DNA of 64,000 nucleotides from Flavobacteriaceae bacterium (GCA_029248405.1 JAQWJJ010000016.1:124001-188000), one strand, 5' to 3'. Positions 33,549-43,477 are shown, counted from the stretch's first letter. Program-made: numbers and translations. Notes: generated by a model from the letters alone, not told the origin.

Positions 33549-33900
33549 TCAACTGGGGCAATGGGGCGAGTCCTTCGCGGCGCAATATCTCGAAGGCCTT
33601 GGCTATCGAATTGTGGCAAGAAATTACCGAGTCGGTAAGGCAGAAATTGATCTTATCGTCCAAAAATCACCTAAGGTGTTGGTTGTGGTAGAAGTGAAGA
33701 CGCGCAGCAGCAAAGACTTTGGACCGCCTCAAACATTTGTCACACCTGCAAAAATAAAAATACTCACCAAAGCGGCGCATGCCTATATAAGGTCTGGTGG
33801 GCACCAGGACCTTGAAGCGCGCTTTGACATTATTGCCATACTCAGAGACGGACCTGAGACAACTCTCGAGCACTTGGAAGATGCTTTTTATCCTTTTTGA
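33535..33900 (+). CDS. yraN: YraN/UPF0102 family endonuclease-like protein
   Basis: The 121-residue protein has the YraN core: GQWGESFAAQYLEGLGYRIVARNYRVGKAEIDL is broken by the family E-x-D-L signature, followed by VVVEVKTRSS (the E-x-K of the Holliday-junction-resolvase/restriction-endonuclease fold). The family is widespread; function is unproven, but DNA nuclease activity is likely from the fold. It overlaps ldcA by 14 bp and converges on mfd with 3 bp between the stops. Confidence 0.88.
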   Translation: MANHNQLGQWGESFAAQYLEGLGYRIVARNYRVGKAEIDLIVQKSPKVLVVVEVKTRSSKDFGPPQTFVTPAKIKILTKAAHAYIRSGGHQDLEARFDIIAILRDGPETTLEHLEDAFYPF

Positions 33901-33903
33901 GAT

Positions 33904-36900
33904 TTATTGACTTTTTGGGGCATTGACTTGACGCAATTGCTCAAGACCTTCACGGACACTCTTAATGCCCTCAATAGTGAGCAAAAGACGCAATCCGTTT
34001 CTGGTCTCTTTTTGTTTTAGCTTATAGGGTCCTTGCTGAATTTGCACGAATTCTAAGATGCTGCCAAACAGGTTGCTTTGGTAAAAGGCGCTCTCTTGAT
34101 CACTGATGAAATAACCCACCAAACGGTTGTTTTTTAGGACCACACGCTCAAGACCTAATGATGTGGCGAGTATTTTTAATCGCGTGCAATGCATCAAATC
34201 TATGGCTTGTTTTGGGAGGGCACCAAAGCGATCGACAAGGCCTTGTTCAAAGCTTTCAAACTCTGCTTCAGTTTTTAGGCCGCCCAAGTCGGTATATAAA
34301 GTCAGTCGTTCTGAAACACTGTTGATGTAGTCGTCTGGAAACCGCAATTCAAAATCAGAATCAATGACCGTTTCCTTAATAAAATCTTTCTTTTCGTGCT
34401 GGGTGCCGGCGTACAAACTTTTGAATTCTTTTTCTTTGAGTTCGTCTATGGCTTCTGCAAGAATTTTTTGATAGGTATCAAATCCAATCTCGTTGATGAA
34501 GCCACTTTGTTCGCCCCCTAACAAATCTCCGGCGCCGCGAATTTCTAAATCTTTCATGGCAATATGGATGCCGCTCCCCAGATCACTAAACTGTTCCAAT
34601 GCCGTCATCCGTTTGCGGGCTTCATCCGTCATTGAAGAGTAGGGCGGTGTGATGAAATAGCAAAAAGCCTTCTTGTTGCTGCGCCCGACACGCCCCCGCA
34701 TTTGGTGTAAATCTGATAAGCCGAAATTGTGTGCATTTTGGATCAAAATGGTGTTCGCATTGGGGACATCCAAACCACTTTCGATGATGGTGGTCGATAC
34801 CAAAACATCAAATTCGTTATTCATGAATGAGAACATGAGGGTCTCAAGTTTTTTGCCGTCCATTTGCCCATGGCCAACACCAATTTTGGCTTCAGGAACC
34901 AATCGCTGAATCATTCCGGCAACTTCTCTGATGTTTTCAATTCGGTTATGGACAAAGAACACCTGCCCTCCTCTTGAAATTTCATACATCACGGCATCCC
35001 GAATAATGCTCTCGGAGAAACGCACTACTTGAGTGTCTACAGGATAACGGTTAGGGGGGGCGGTATTGATTACAGACAAATCCCTTGCCGCCATAAGGCT
35101 GAACTGAAGAGTGCGCGGGATGGGTGTAGCGGTCAGGGTCAGGGTGTCAACAGAGGCCTTAAGGGTTTTTAATTTGTCTTTTACGGCAACACCAAATTTT
35201 TGTTCTTCGTCTACAATCAACAGCCCAAGATCCTTGAATGAGACAGACGGATTAACCAGTTGATGGGTGCCAATGACAATGTCGAGTTGCCCAGATTTGA
35301 GTGATTCTAAAACATGTTTGCGCTCTTTAGCCGTTCGGAAGCGATTGAGGTAGTCGACGGTGACAGGCATATTGGCCAAACGTGCGGTAAAAGTCTTAAA
35401 GTGTTGAAAAGCCAGAATGGTCGTAGGCACCAAAATGGCCACTTGCTTGCCGTTGTCCACAGCTTTGAAGGCAGCGCGAATGGCAACCTCTGTCTTGCCA
35501 AAACCCACATCACCGCACACCAGTCTGTCCATGGCACGATCACTCTCCATATCGTTTTTGATGTCTTGTGTAGCGGTGGTTTGATCGGGGGTGTCTTCGT
35601 ACATAAAAGACGACTCTAATTCGTGCTGCAGATAGGAGTCAGGTCCGTAGGCAAAACCTTCTTGAAGCCGTCTTTTGGCATAGAGCTCAATCAAATTAAA
35701 GGCGATCTCTTTGACCCGCGCTTTGGTTTTTTGCTTCAACGTTTTCCAGGCAGCACTGCCTAACTTATGCAATTTGGGAGCGACGCCGTCTTTGCCATTG
35801 AATTTGGCAATTTTGTGTAAGGCGTGAATGCTCAGGTAAAGAATATCACGGTCGCCATAAATGAGCTTGATGGCCTCTTGGGACCGTCCATTGACCTCAA
35901 TCTGCTTGAGGCCGCCAAAGGTGCCAATACCATGGTCAATATGCGTGACATAATCACCTTGCTGGAGTTGGGTCAATTCCTTTAGGGTGATGGCTTGTTT
36001 TTTGGCGTAACCATTTTTGAGATGGAATTTATGGTAACGTTCAAAGATTTGGTGGTCGGTATAACACGCGACACGCTGATCTAAATCAATAAAACCTCTG
36101 TGCAACGGAAAAATGATCGTGGTATATTGCTTGATGTCCTGCTGAGCATCTTCAAAAATGTCGTGAAAACGCTTTGCTTGTGCGGCACTACTGCAGCAAA
36201 TAACCGTTTCAATCCCATCATCATGATTGGCATTAAGATGCTCAATCAAAAGAGGAAATTGTTTTTGAAAGGCTGGTTGAGGTCGCGTCCTGAATTCAAT
36301 AGACCGATCAGATGGTGCGCGATGCGCTAAAAAAATGGTTTGGAACCCGGTCAATTCTTGAGCAAAATCCGTCCGGGTACAAAACAGCTCTTTGGGTGAT
36401 CCCCAAGAGAGAGGCCCTTCTAATGCGCTGTAGTAGGATGTGGCCTTTTGGAATAATTTATCTATGGCGTCCAAGGTAAGTGCACGATCCTGTACTACGA
36501 CCAAAGTTTTGGAGGCGCTAAAGGCTAGAAAACTGTGGCGTTCTGTTGCCGTGGCTTTCTGCGATACATTGGGGATGATGGTGATTTTTTTGAGCAGTGT
36601 GAGCGAGCGTTGTGATGCGACGTCAAAACTCCTGATGCTCTCTACAGAATCTTCAAAAAACTCTATTCGATAAGGGGTGTCGCTGCTGAATGAAAAAACA
36701 TCTAGGATCCCACCACGAACCGAGAATTCACCAGGTTCTGTAACAAAATCAGTTCGGGTAAATTGGTAGTCAAATAATACTTCATTGACAAAATCTACAT
36801 CGAGTTGGTCACCGACCTTGAGCTTAAGGGTGTGCTGTTCTAGTGTTTTCTTGGTCACCACTTTTTCAAAAAGTGCTTCGGGATAGGTGACCACAAATGC

Positions 36901-37290
36901 AGGCTTTTTTCTGGAACTCAACCTTGTGAGTACTTCACTGCGCAGCAAAACATTAGCATTATCGGTTTCTTCTATTTGATAGGGCCTTCGGTAACTTCCA
37001 GGGTAGAACAAAACATCTTCCTCTCCTAAAATATTTTCTAAGTCGTTCAGCAGATAAGCCGCAGACTCTTTGTCGTTCATCACACACATCATAGGGCGAT
37101 TCTGTGCGGAGGCAACTTTGGCCAATACCAGGCTAAGGGCAGAGCCAACGAGTCCAGACAACTCGATTTCACGTTCATTTGCGGCAATAGATTCCTGCAA
37201 TTTTTGCAAAGGCAAAGATTGTACAAAAAGGTCGGAAATGCGACTCGGAATCATGTGGCGGTAAAGATAGTAATCCGAAATCTGACGCAA
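33904..37290 (-). CDS. mfd: transcription-repair coupling factor
   Basis: The 1128-residue protein shows the complete Mfd layout. A UvrB-like N-terminal region is followed by an RNA polymerase-interacting domain (residues about 450-560, with LQQGDYVTHIDHGIGTFGG). The RecG-like translocase has GDVGFGKTEVAIRAAF (Walker A), a DEEQ box in IVDEEQKFGV, TATPIPRTLQFSLM, and the motif VI area LHQMRGRVGRSNKKAF. A C-terminal TRCF regulatory domain follows. It removes stalled RNA polymerase from lesions and recruits UvrA. Confidence 0.96.
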   Translation of the reverse strand: MRQISDYYLYRHMIPSRISDLFVQSLPLQKLQESIAANEREIELSGLVGSALSLVLAKVASAQNRPMMCVMNDKESAAYLLNDLENILGEEDVLFYPGSYRRPYQIEETDNANVLLRSEVLTRLSSRKKPAFVVTYPEALFEKVVTKKTLEQHTLKLKVGDQLDVDFVNEVLFDYQFTRTDFVTEPGEFSVRGGILDVFSFSSDTPYRIEFFEDSVESIRSFDVASQRSLTLLKKITIIPNVSQKATATERHSFLAFSASKTLVVVQDRALTLDAIDKLFQKATSYYSALEGPLSWGSPKELFCTRTDFAQELTGFQTIFLAHRAPSDRSIEFRTRPQPAFQKQFPLLIEHLNANHDDGIETVICCSSAAQAKRFHDIFEDAQQDIKQYTTIIFPLHRGFIDLDQRVACYTDHQIFERYHKFHLKNGYAKKQAITLKELTQLQQGDYVTHIDHGIGTFGGLKQIEVNGRSQEAIKLIYGDRDILYLSIHALHKIAKFNGKDGVAPKLHKLGSAAWKTLKQKTKARVKEIAFNLIELYAKRRLQEGFAYGPDSYLQHELESSFMYEDTPDQTTATQDIKNDMESDRAMDRLVCGDVGFGKTEVAIRAAFKAVDNGKQVAILVPTTILAFQHFKTFTARLANMPVTVDYLNRFRTAKERKHVLESLKSGQLDIVIGTHQLVNPSVSFKDLGLLIVDEEQKFGVAVKDKLKTLKASVDTLTLTATPIPRTLQFSLMAARDLSVINTAPPNRYPVDTQVVRFSESIIRDAVMYEISRGGQVFFVHNRIENIREVAGMIQRLVPEAKIGVGHGQMDGKKLETLMFSFMNNEFDVLVSTTIIESGLDVPNANTILIQNAHNFGLSDLHQMRGRVGRSNKKAFCYFITPPYSSMTDEARKRMTALEQFSDLGSGIHIAMKDLEIRGAGDLLGGEQSGFINEIGFDTYQKILAEAIDELKEKEFKSLYAGTQHEKKDFIKETVIDSDFELRFPDDYINSVSERLTLYTDLGGLKTEAEFESFEQGLVDRFGALPKQAIDLMHCTRLKILATSLGLERVVLKNNRLVGYFISDQESAFYQSNLFGSILEFVQIQQGPYKLKQKETRNGLRLLLTIEGIKSVREGLEQLRQVNAPKSQ

Positions 37291-37344
37291 AATTTCTCTT
37301 GAGTTTTTTCGACCAAATTGAAAAGAAATAGTCCAGACAAATTC

Positions 37345-37352
37345 TAGCTTTG
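37345..37352 (+). promoter_or_regulatory. -7 promoter element of the TerB-like gene
   Basis: TAGCTTTG matches TAnnTTTG exactly, 17 bp before the ATG at 37370. A TTG at 37318-37320 lies 24 bp upstream, one base beyond the usual 17-23 bp spacing. Confidence 0.45.
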
Positions 37353-37369
37353 TGTCATAAACTCAAACT

Positions 37370-37792
37370 ATGTCATTTACAGATTTATTCCAACACGGCG
37401 CGCACAGCAGTAATGTAGGACACTTTGCATCAATGGTCACCTTAGCAGAAAGTCATGGGGCCATTAACGATGCAGAACAGGCATTATTGCAACGATTTGC
37501 CCGTAAATTGGACATCACCGATCAGGAGTATGACGCCATAATGGCGAATCCAAAAGGCTACCCGATTAATCCCCCGAGTTCGTCAGATGAGCGGATGGAG
37601 CGTATGTTGGATCTTTTTAAGGTGATCCTTGCGGATCACGCTATCGAGGCACACGAAAAAGTGATGATCCATCGCTACGCTATTGCACTTGGCTATAGTG
37701 AAGAGGCGGCAAATAAATTAATTGACCGATCGATAGAGATTTTTACCGGTGGATTAGATTTAGAGGACTATAAGTTCCTGCTTAAAAAGTAA
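37370..37792 (+). CDS. TerB-like (tellurite-resistance fold) protein
   Basis: The 140-residue all-helical protein has the TerB repeat pattern: FASMVTLAESHGAINDAEQ in the first half, and MLDLFKVILADHAIEAHEKV in the second. Each has an acidic loop that binds metal in characterised members. There is no ter operon around it, and members in Bacteroidota are usually single genes of unknown role, so tellurite resistance should not be assumed. It converges on fbp. Confidence 0.75.
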   Translation: MSFTDLFQHGAHSSNVGHFASMVTLAESHGAINDAEQALLQRFARKLDITDQEYDAIMANPKGYPINPPSSSDERMERMLDLFKVILADHAIEAHEKVMIHRYAIALGYSEEAANKLIDRSIEIFTGGLDLEDYKFLLKK

Positions 37793-37801
37793 GCAAGAAA
37801 C

Positions 37802-38818
37802 TCAGGCTCTTGGGTATTTTGCCATGAACGCCTCTGCCTGTTCTACCATATACTTATTGCCTCCCACAAAAGGTGTGCGCTGGTGCAGTTCAGTGGGTTC
37901 GATATCCAAAATGCGTCGATAACCATCACTGGCTTTGCCACCGGCTTGTTCGATAAGAAAAGCCATAGGGTTGCATTCGTACAAGAGTCTTAACTTTCCG
38001 CTGGGGTCTTTGGCAGTATTGGGATAGATATAAATACCGCCCTTTACCATATTGCGGTGTACGTCTGAAACCAAGGATCCAATGTAGCGAGAGGTGTATG
38101 GCCGATCCTCTTCCTCTTTCTGACAGAATTTGATATAGTCTTTTATGCCCTGTGGGAAGTGTACATAGTTCCCTTCATTGACAGAATAAATATGTCCGGT
38201 TGCCGGAAATTCCATGTTTGGATGGGACAAGTAATAGGTCCCAAGTGCAGGGTTTAGCGTGAATCCATTAACGCCATGCCCGGTGCTGTAGACAATCATT
38301 GTGGACGTCCCATAGATGATATAGCCTGCGGCTACTTGTTTGTGGCCAGGCTGTAAAAAGTCTTCAAGTGTTACGGGCGTACCTTCTGGAGTGACCCGTC
38401 TGAAAACCGAAAATATGGTGCCGACAGAAACATTGACGTCTATATTGCTCGACCCGTCTAAGGGATCGATCAAAACAACATATTTGTTGTCATTTTTGCC
38501 ATTGCGCCCTTTAATGGTGATGAAATCGTCTTCCTCTTCGCTGGCAATACCGCAAACAATTTCACGATTGGTCAGGGTCTTGATGAACGCCTCGTTAGCG
38601 TAAACATCTAATTTTTGCTGATCCTCCCCCTGAATGTTAGTCTCGCCTGCTTCTCCGAGTATGTCGACAAGACCGGCCTTGTTGACTTCGTGATTCACGA
38701 CTTTTGCGGCAAGACGAATAGAGTTGATCAATCGTGAGAGTTCACCTGAAGAATATTTAAATTCATTTTGGTTTTCAATGATGAATTCACCGAGGGTCAT
38801 GTTCTTCTGTTGGGACAT
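37802..38818 (-). CDS. fbp: class I fructose-1,6-bisphosphatase
   Basis: The 338-residue protein carries the FBPase metal site [16 protein letters not shown] and an upstream GIASEEEDD acidic loop. The later [22 protein letters not shown] and [19 protein letters not shown] are the substrate-binding region. It hydrolyses fructose-1,6-bisphosphate in gluconeogenesis. With ppc and acs elsewhere in the window, growth on C2/C4 acids is plausible. It is a monocistronic minus-strand gene, divergent from the GNAT gene. Confidence 0.95.
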   Translation of the reverse strand: MSQQKNMTLGEFIIENQNEFKYSSGELSRLINSIRLAAKVVNHEVNKAGLVDILGEAGETNIQGEDQQKLDVYANEAFIKTLTNREIVCGIASEEEDDFITIKGRNGKNDNKYVVLIDPLDGSSNIDVNVSVGTIFSVFRRVTPEGTPVTLEDFLQPGHKQVAAGYIIYGTSTMIVYSTGHGVNGFTLNPALGTYYLSHPNMEFPATGHIYSVNEGNYVHFPQGIKDYIKFCQKEEEDRPYTSRYIGSLVSDVHRNMVKGGIYIYPNTAKDPSGKLRLLYECNPMAFLIEQAGGKASDGYRRILDIEPTELHQRTPFVGGNKYMVEQAEAFMAKYPRA

Positions 38819-38896
38819 CTGTAAAGGCTATGAATTTCAGTCAAATATCGGGATTTTTGACAAATAGAAACGATATTTGTATCCTAAACTCCAATA

Positions 38897-39373
38897 ATGA
38901 CTTTTCAAATCCGTGACGCCGTCAAGACTGATATGCCCGAAGTATTGGCACTCATTCGTGCCTTGGCGCTCTATGAAAAGGAACCAGATGCGGTGGAGAT
39001 TGATGTCTCACAATTAGAAATCGGCGGCTTTCATGCACCAGTTCAATTCAGTTGCTTTGTGGCTGAGGGCCCAGATGGATTAATCGGAATGGCCCTGGTA
39101 TATTTCCGGTTTTCGACATGGAAAGGACCAGTGGTACACCTAGAGGATTTGATTGTCCAAGAAGCTTATCGCGGCATGGGAGTGGGCACTGCGCTCTATC
39201 GCCGGGTAATGGAATTTGCTCAAGGCCAATGCGTTAAAAGAGTCAATTGGGAAGTCCTCAATTGGAACACTCCTGCGATTTCATTTTATGAAAAAACAGG
39301 GGCGCATGTTTCGGATCAGTGGCAAACCGTATCCATGAGTGAAAAAAACCTTAAAAAATATCTAGAGTCGTGA
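38897..39373 (+). CDS. GNAT-family N-acetyltransferase (diamine/SSAT-like)
   Basis: The 158-residue protein is a single GNAT domain. IRDAVKTDMPEVLALIRALA is the opening strand-helix and LEDLIVQEAYRGMGVGTALYRR is the acetyl-CoA loop (R-G-x-G-x-G/A). VNWEVLNWNTPAISFYEKTGA resembles the C-terminus of SSAT-type acetyltransferases that act on polyamines or thialysine. The substrate is not certain. The aspartate kinase GTG start overlaps its stop codon by 4 bp (GTGA), so expression of the two is coupled. Confidence 0.82.
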   Translation: MTFQIRDAVKTDMPEVLALIRALALYEKEPDAVEIDVSQLEIGGFHAPVQFSCFVAEGPDGLIGMALVYFRFSTWKGPVVHLEDLIVQEAYRGMGVGTALYRRVMEFAQGQCVKRVNWEVLNWNTPAISFYEKTGAHVSDQWQTVSMSEKNLKKYLES

Positions 39374-40632
39374 ATGTTTATAAATTCGGTGGCGCCTCCA
39401 TCAAGGATGCGGCAGGTGTGCGCAATATCCAATCCGTCCTGGAATTGACCAAACAAAAGTCTTTGGTCATTGTGGTTTCTGCCATGGGAAAAACCACAAA
39501 CGCCCTAGAGGATGTTGTTGCGGCTTACCTGGACTCTTCGCCAGAACTTGACGCCAGAATTACATCAGTGTACCAAAATCATTGGACAATTGCTCAGGAG
39601 CTTTTTGGCCAAACGTCTCATCCCGTTTTTAATGAGATCACCCTATTATTCCGACAGTTGCGTGCTTTTGTAGACGGCAATACCTCACGCCAGCATGCCT
39701 TTGTCTATGATCAAATTGTTTCCTATGGCGAATTGCTTTCCACAACTATAGTGGTGCATTACCTCCAAGACCAAGGGACTCAAGCCCAATGGGTCGATGT
39801 CCGCCAATACATCAAAACTGACGCCACTTTTCGCGAGGCACAAGTAGACTGGGAGGCCACTCAGGCTGCTATTAGTCAGCAATTGCCACAATCGGGTTTT
39901 TTGGTGACTCAAGGCTTTATTGGTTCAGAAGTGGGCCATAACTTTACGACTACACTCGGTCGAGAAGGGAGTGATTATACTGCAGCCATATTTGGGTTTT
40001 GTCTCAATGCCCAAGAAGTCACTATTTGGAAAGATGTCCCGGGGGTATTGAATGCTGACCCAAGACACTTCAAACAAACAAAACTTCTGAATCAAATTTC
40101 TTATCGAGAAGCAATTGAACTGGCCTTTTACGGCGCTTCTGTGATTCATCCCAAAACACTTCAACCACTGCAGCGCAAAGAGATCCCATTGTTTGTAAAA
40201 CCATTTAACAATCCACTCGGAGAGGGAACGCGTGTGGGCAAGGGACCAGACTTAAGCCCTGAAATACCGTGTTATATTTTAAAGGATCAATTGGTCTTGC
40301 TTGAACTTTCGGCGCTCGATTTTAATTTTATGATGGAAGACCACATCGGCGAGGTTTTCAAAACCCTTCATCGGTCTCAAATGAAGGTCGAATTGATCCA
40401 AAACTCTGCAATAAGCTTTTCGGTGTGCATTCAAGATAAGTACCATCGAATTGATGAATTACTGGGGCAATTGCGCCAACACTTTCGGGTAGAGTACCAT
40501 CCCAAAGTGACCTTATATACCCTGCGTTATGGGACCACCCAAGGAGCTCTAGAGCTGACCAAAGGCAAAACTGTATTGCTGCGACAGGAGAGTAACCAGA
40601 CCTTACAATTGGTCCTTAAGGCCCAGAAGTAG
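39370..40632 (+). CDS. aspartate kinase
   Basis: A GTG start at 39370 gives 420 residues beginning MNVYKFGGASIKDAAG, the aspartokinase Y-K-F-G-G signature. TLGREGSDYTAAIFGF is the second signature, and WKDVPGVLNADPR the third. The C-terminal residues about 300-420 form ACT-like regulatory domains that look shorter and more diverged than in lysine- or threonine-sensitive enzymes. It phosphorylates aspartate for lysine, threonine, methionine and diaminopimelate synthesis. It is monofunctional, with no homoserine dehydrogenase part. Confidence 0.9.
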   Translation: MNVYKFGGASIKDAAGVRNIQSVLELTKQKSLVIVVSAMGKTTNALEDVVAAYLDSSPELDARITSVYQNHWTIAQELFGQTSHPVFNEITLLFRQLRAFVDGNTSRQHAFVYDQIVSYGELLSTTIVVHYLQDQGTQAQWVDVRQYIKTDATFREAQVDWEATQAAISQQLPQSGFLVTQGFIGSEVGHNFTTTLGREGSDYTAAIFGFCLNAQEVTIWKDVPGVLNADPRHFKQTKLLNQISYREAIELAFYGASVIHPKTLQPLQRKEIPLFVKPFNNPLGEGTRVGKGPDLSPEIPCYILKDQLVLLELSALDFNFMMEDHIGEVFKTLHRSQMKVELIQNSAISFSVCIQDKYHRIDELLGQLRQHFRVEYHPKVTLYTLRYGTTQGALELTKGKTVLLRQESNQTLQLVLKAQK

Positions 40633-40648
40633 CTAGTGAGACATGTTG

Positions 40649-40656
40649 TATATTTG
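40649..40656 (+). promoter_or_regulatory. -7 element just upstream of olsF
   Basis: TATATTTG is an exact TAnnTTTG match 6 bp before the ATG at 40663, implying a very short or absent 5-prime leader. No TTG is seen at the usual distance. Confidence 0.4.
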
Positions 40657-40662
40657 TGACCT

Positions 40663-42519
40663 ATGGCGACCAAAATCAAATCTCCAACAGGCTTAGTCAG
40701 CGCAAAGGAAATTGCCAAGGCAATCCGTTTGGACCACCTTGGTGTGCTGGGCACCTCTGTTGGCTGGTTGTTGATGAAGGTTCTTAAGATTTCTGTGCTC
40801 AACAAAATATACGACCGCAACAAGCACTTGAGCGACCTGGCATTCATCGATGCGCTGCTGCTGGAATTTGATATTAAGTTTGAAATCCCACCAGAGGACC
40901 TCAAGAGAATTCCAAAAAGCGGCCCCTTCATCACTATATCCAATCATCCTTTGGGCGGTATCGATGGTATTTTGTTGCTTAAATTACTGTTAGAACAAAG
41001 GCCTGAATTCAAGATCATTGCCAACTTTCTCTTGCATAGGATTTCGCCATTAAAGCCTTATGTGATGCCGGTCAATCCTTTTGAAGGGCGCAAAGGGGCA
41101 CACAACAGTATCGCCGGATTCAAGAGCGCTTTGAATCATTTAAATCAGGGGCATGGCCTGGGAATATTCCCTGCAGGAGAGGTGTCGACTTATCGAGACA
41201 ACGCCTTGTTGGTGGACAAGCCTTGGGAGGTTGCTGCCATGAAATTGATCAAAAAAGCTCAAGTGCCCATTGTCCCAATTTATTTTCATGCTGAAAACAG
41301 TTTGCTCTTTTATCGTTTGGCAAAGCTCAGTGATACTTTGCGTACGGCAAAATTACCTTCTGAATTATTGACACAAAAGCAACGCGTCATCAAGGTCCGT
41401 ATTGGCAACGCGATTCCCGTAAAGGACCAAAATGAGCATCAAACTATCGATTTGCTCACCGAATTTTTGCGCAAAAAGACCTATGTGCTGGCCAATCCTT
41501 TTGCCAAAAAAAAGCTCATCGACTCACTTCCCAAGACGATCAAACTGCCCAAGAGCCCCAAGAAAATTGCTGGTGCAGCACCTGTCGAGGCCATTGTGAA
41601 AGAAATAGAGGCCTTGCGTCAGAGCGATTGCCGGTTATTGGAGAGCAAAAATTATGAAGTCTTTTTGGCTCCTGCCAATGTCATACCAAATGTTTTGCAG
41701 GAAATTGGCAGATTGCGTGAAATCACTTTTCGTGAGGTGGGAGAAGGCACTAACAATGCGACCGATTTGGATCAATTCGACCTCCACTACCATCATCTTT
41801 TCTTGTGGGATCGTGAACAACAAAAGATTGCTGGAGCCTACCGCATGGGGCTAGGGCAAGACATTTATAAATCCTTCGGGATTGATGGTTTTTATTTGCA
41901 AAAGCTATTTCGATTTGAAACGGAATTGCATGATTTCATGAGCCAGTCTATTGAAATGGGAAGAGCTTTTGTTGTCAAAAGCTACCAGCAAAGGCCTATG
42001 CCATTGTTTTTGCTTTGGAAAGGTATCGTGCACACTACACTGCGTTTTCCGGACCACAAATACCTTATTGGTGGAGTGAGTATTTCGAATAAGTTTTCGG
42101 AATTTAGTAAGGGGTTGATGATTGAATTCATGAAGTCAAACTATTATGACCCTTATCTCGCCCAATATGTGAAACCAAAGAAGGAGTATAAGGTAAAACT
42201 CAAGGATGCGGACAAGGACTTTATTTTTGATGAGACCGAAGCAGACCTGAACAAATTTGACAAAATTATTGATGAGGTGGAACCAGGAAGCCTGCGCTTG
42301 CCGGTATTGATCAAGAAATACATCAAACAAAATGCAAAGGTTGTGGCCTTTAATGTGGACCCCTTGTTCAATAATGCCATAGATGGCCTGATGTATATCC
42401 GTATTGCAGACTTACCAGAAAGTACAGTAAAGCCCGTTATGGAAGAATTTCAGGCAGAGCTCGAACGAAAATACCTCGAACAGAATGATGAGTCAAAACC
42501 AGACCCAAACGGTGACTAG
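40663..42519 (+). CDS. olsF: OlsF-type bifunctional acyltransferase (ornithine/amino-acid lipid synthesis)
   Basis: The 618-residue protein fuses two acyltransferases. Residues about 80-260 are PlsC-like, with SNHPLGGIDG (His95, Asp101: an H-x5-D spacing, not H-x4-D) and LGIFPAGEVSTY in the acyl-acceptor loop. Residues about 320-520 are an OlsB-like N-acyltransferase (GNAT fold), with REITFREVGEGTNNATDLD and SIEMGRAFVVKSYQQRP. This order matches OlsF proteins of Flavobacterium and Serratia, which make ornithine lipids by N-acylation and then O-acylation. Residues about 540-618 look like a linker with a coiled region. It converges on DUF1801 with a 4-bp overlap. Confidence 0.8.
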   Translation: MATKIKSPTGLVSAKEIAKAIRLDHLGVLGTSVGWLLMKVLKISVLNKIYDRNKHLSDLAFIDALLLEFDIKFEIPPEDLKRIPKSGPFITISNHPLGGIDGILLLKLLLEQRPEFKIIANFLLHRISPLKPYVMPVNPFEGRKGAHNSIAGFKSALNHLNQGHGLGIFPAGEVSTYRDNALLVDKPWEVAAMKLIKKAQVPIVPIYFHAENSLLFYRLAKLSDTLRTAKLPSELLTQKQRVIKVRIGNAIPVKDQNEHQTIDLLTEFLRKKTYVLANPFAKKKLIDSLPKTIKLPKSPKKIAGAAPVEAIVKEIEALRQSDCRLLESKNYEVFLAPANVIPNVLQEIGRLREITFREVGEGTNNATDLDQFDLHYHHLFLWDREQQKIAGAYRMGLGQDIYKSFGIDGFYLQKLFRFETELHDFMSQSIEMGRAFVVKSYQQRPMPLFLLWKGIVHTTLRFPDHKYLIGGVSISNKFSEFSKGLMIEFMKSNYYDPYLAQYVKPKKEYKVKLKDADKDFIFDETEADLNKFDKIIDEVEPGSLRLPVLIKKYIKQNAKVVAFNVDPLFNNAIDGLMYIRIADLPESTVKPVMEEFQAELERKYLEQNDESKPDPNGD

Positions 42520-42971
42520 CGTTTATAATTGGCCTCGTATCTGGCGATCCAATCCTGAGGAGACATTTTCTGGCACAGCTGACCGATAAGGTCAAATGGA
42601 ATTTGGTCCATTTTTTTGAAGCGGAGACAACTTTTCCCCATATCGAGTTTAGTTTTAGAATGGCTAGGGTAGGCCGTCACATACCAATCTAACAACTCTG
42701 GGTCGGCATAAATACCCATATGATAAAGTGCGATAAAATTTTTCTGATTGGCTAAATTAATGAAGGGCAGCGGTAATTTTGGGGAACAATGGTAGCCTGC
42801 AGGATAAGTGGTATGTGGGACAACATAACCAATCATACCATAACTGATGGTTTCGACAAATCCCTTTGGCAAGTGATTTAATATGGCTTGCCGCAACTGC
42901 TCAAACGCTGCTCTGCGGTCCTCAGGCACTTGCTTGATATATCCTTCTACTGTCGTACCAACATCGCTCAT
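42516..42971 (-). CDS. DUF1801 family protein
   Basis: The 151-residue protein has the DUF1801 (YdhG-like) fold. VEGYIKQVPEDRRAAFEQLR is followed by ETISYGMIGY, the loop INLANQKNFIALYHMGIY, and SCLRFKKMDQIPFDLI. The related fold in frataxin-like and YdhG proteins has suggested iron handling, but function is unknown. It lies 5 bp after the DUF4199 gene, so it is probably the last member of that operon. Confidence 0.8.
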   Translation of the reverse strand: MSDVGTTVEGYIKQVPEDRRAAFEQLRQAILNHLPKGFVETISYGMIGYVVPHTTYPAGYHCSPKLPLPFINLANQKNFIALYHMGIYADPELLDWYVTAYPSHSKTKLDMGKSCLRFKKMDQIPFDLIGQLCQKMSPQDWIARYEANYKR

Positions 42972-42976
42972 AGCTA

Positions 42977-43477
42977 TTATTTTTTATAAATTAAGGTGGC
43001 GACTAAACTCACTACTAGTCCCATCAAAGAGACCGTCACGAACATGAATCCCGCCATGGCTCCTGACGATGAGAAGACCTCCATTTGAGATTTGAATTCT
43101 AGGCTTTGTATCCGAAACTCTTCGGCAGTCATAGTGGCCTTCATTTCGGCTAAGCTTCTGGTCAAAAATTCGCTTAAAAAGTCTGGATTGACCACACTGG
43201 TATAGAGGTAGTCAACCAAAGAAATACCCAACGCACTAAAAGAAGTGAGAAACAGACCTATGCCGAGGCCCTGGGCAAATCCTAACGTTTGGTTGTGCGC
43301 CGATCGGTAATTTTTGAGTCCTGGAAATATTCCCCAAAGCGAGAGCAAAATGGCCGTATAGCCCAGTATCTCAGATGAGGAGTAGTCTCCTTGGTGTGTT
43401 CCTATTAGGCTCAAGGCAAATAGGATGACAGCCGTCAAGAACTGATAAAGTCCGAAGGTTCGTGCCAGTGTTTTCAT
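42977..43477 (-). CDS. DUF4199 membrane protein
   Basis: The 166-residue protein has four hydrophobic helices in a DUF4199 layout: two near the N-terminus (TAVILFALSLIG and ILGYTAILLSLWGIFPG), one at GLGIGLFLTSFSALGISLVDYLY, and one at the C-terminus (MFVTVSLMGLVVSLVATLIYKK). A charged loop with SEFLTRSLAEMKATMTAEEF precedes the last helix. Function unknown; the family is nearly confined to Bacteroidota. It overlaps the dehydrogenase upstream by 4 bp. Confidence 0.75.
   Translation of the reverse strand: MKTLARTFGLYQFLTAVILFALSLIGTHQGDYSSSEILGYTAILLSLWGIFPGLKNYRSAHNQTLGFAQGLGIGLFLTSFSALGISLVDYLYTSVVNPDFLSEFLTRSLAEMKATMTAEEFRIQSLEFKSQMEVFSSSGAMAGFMFVTVSLMGLVVSLVATLIYKK

Noticed and set aside
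37370-37792. TerB-like gene as a tellurite-resistance or phage-defence system
   Set aside because: No ter partner genes or defence genes are adjacent; a single terB gene is widespread.
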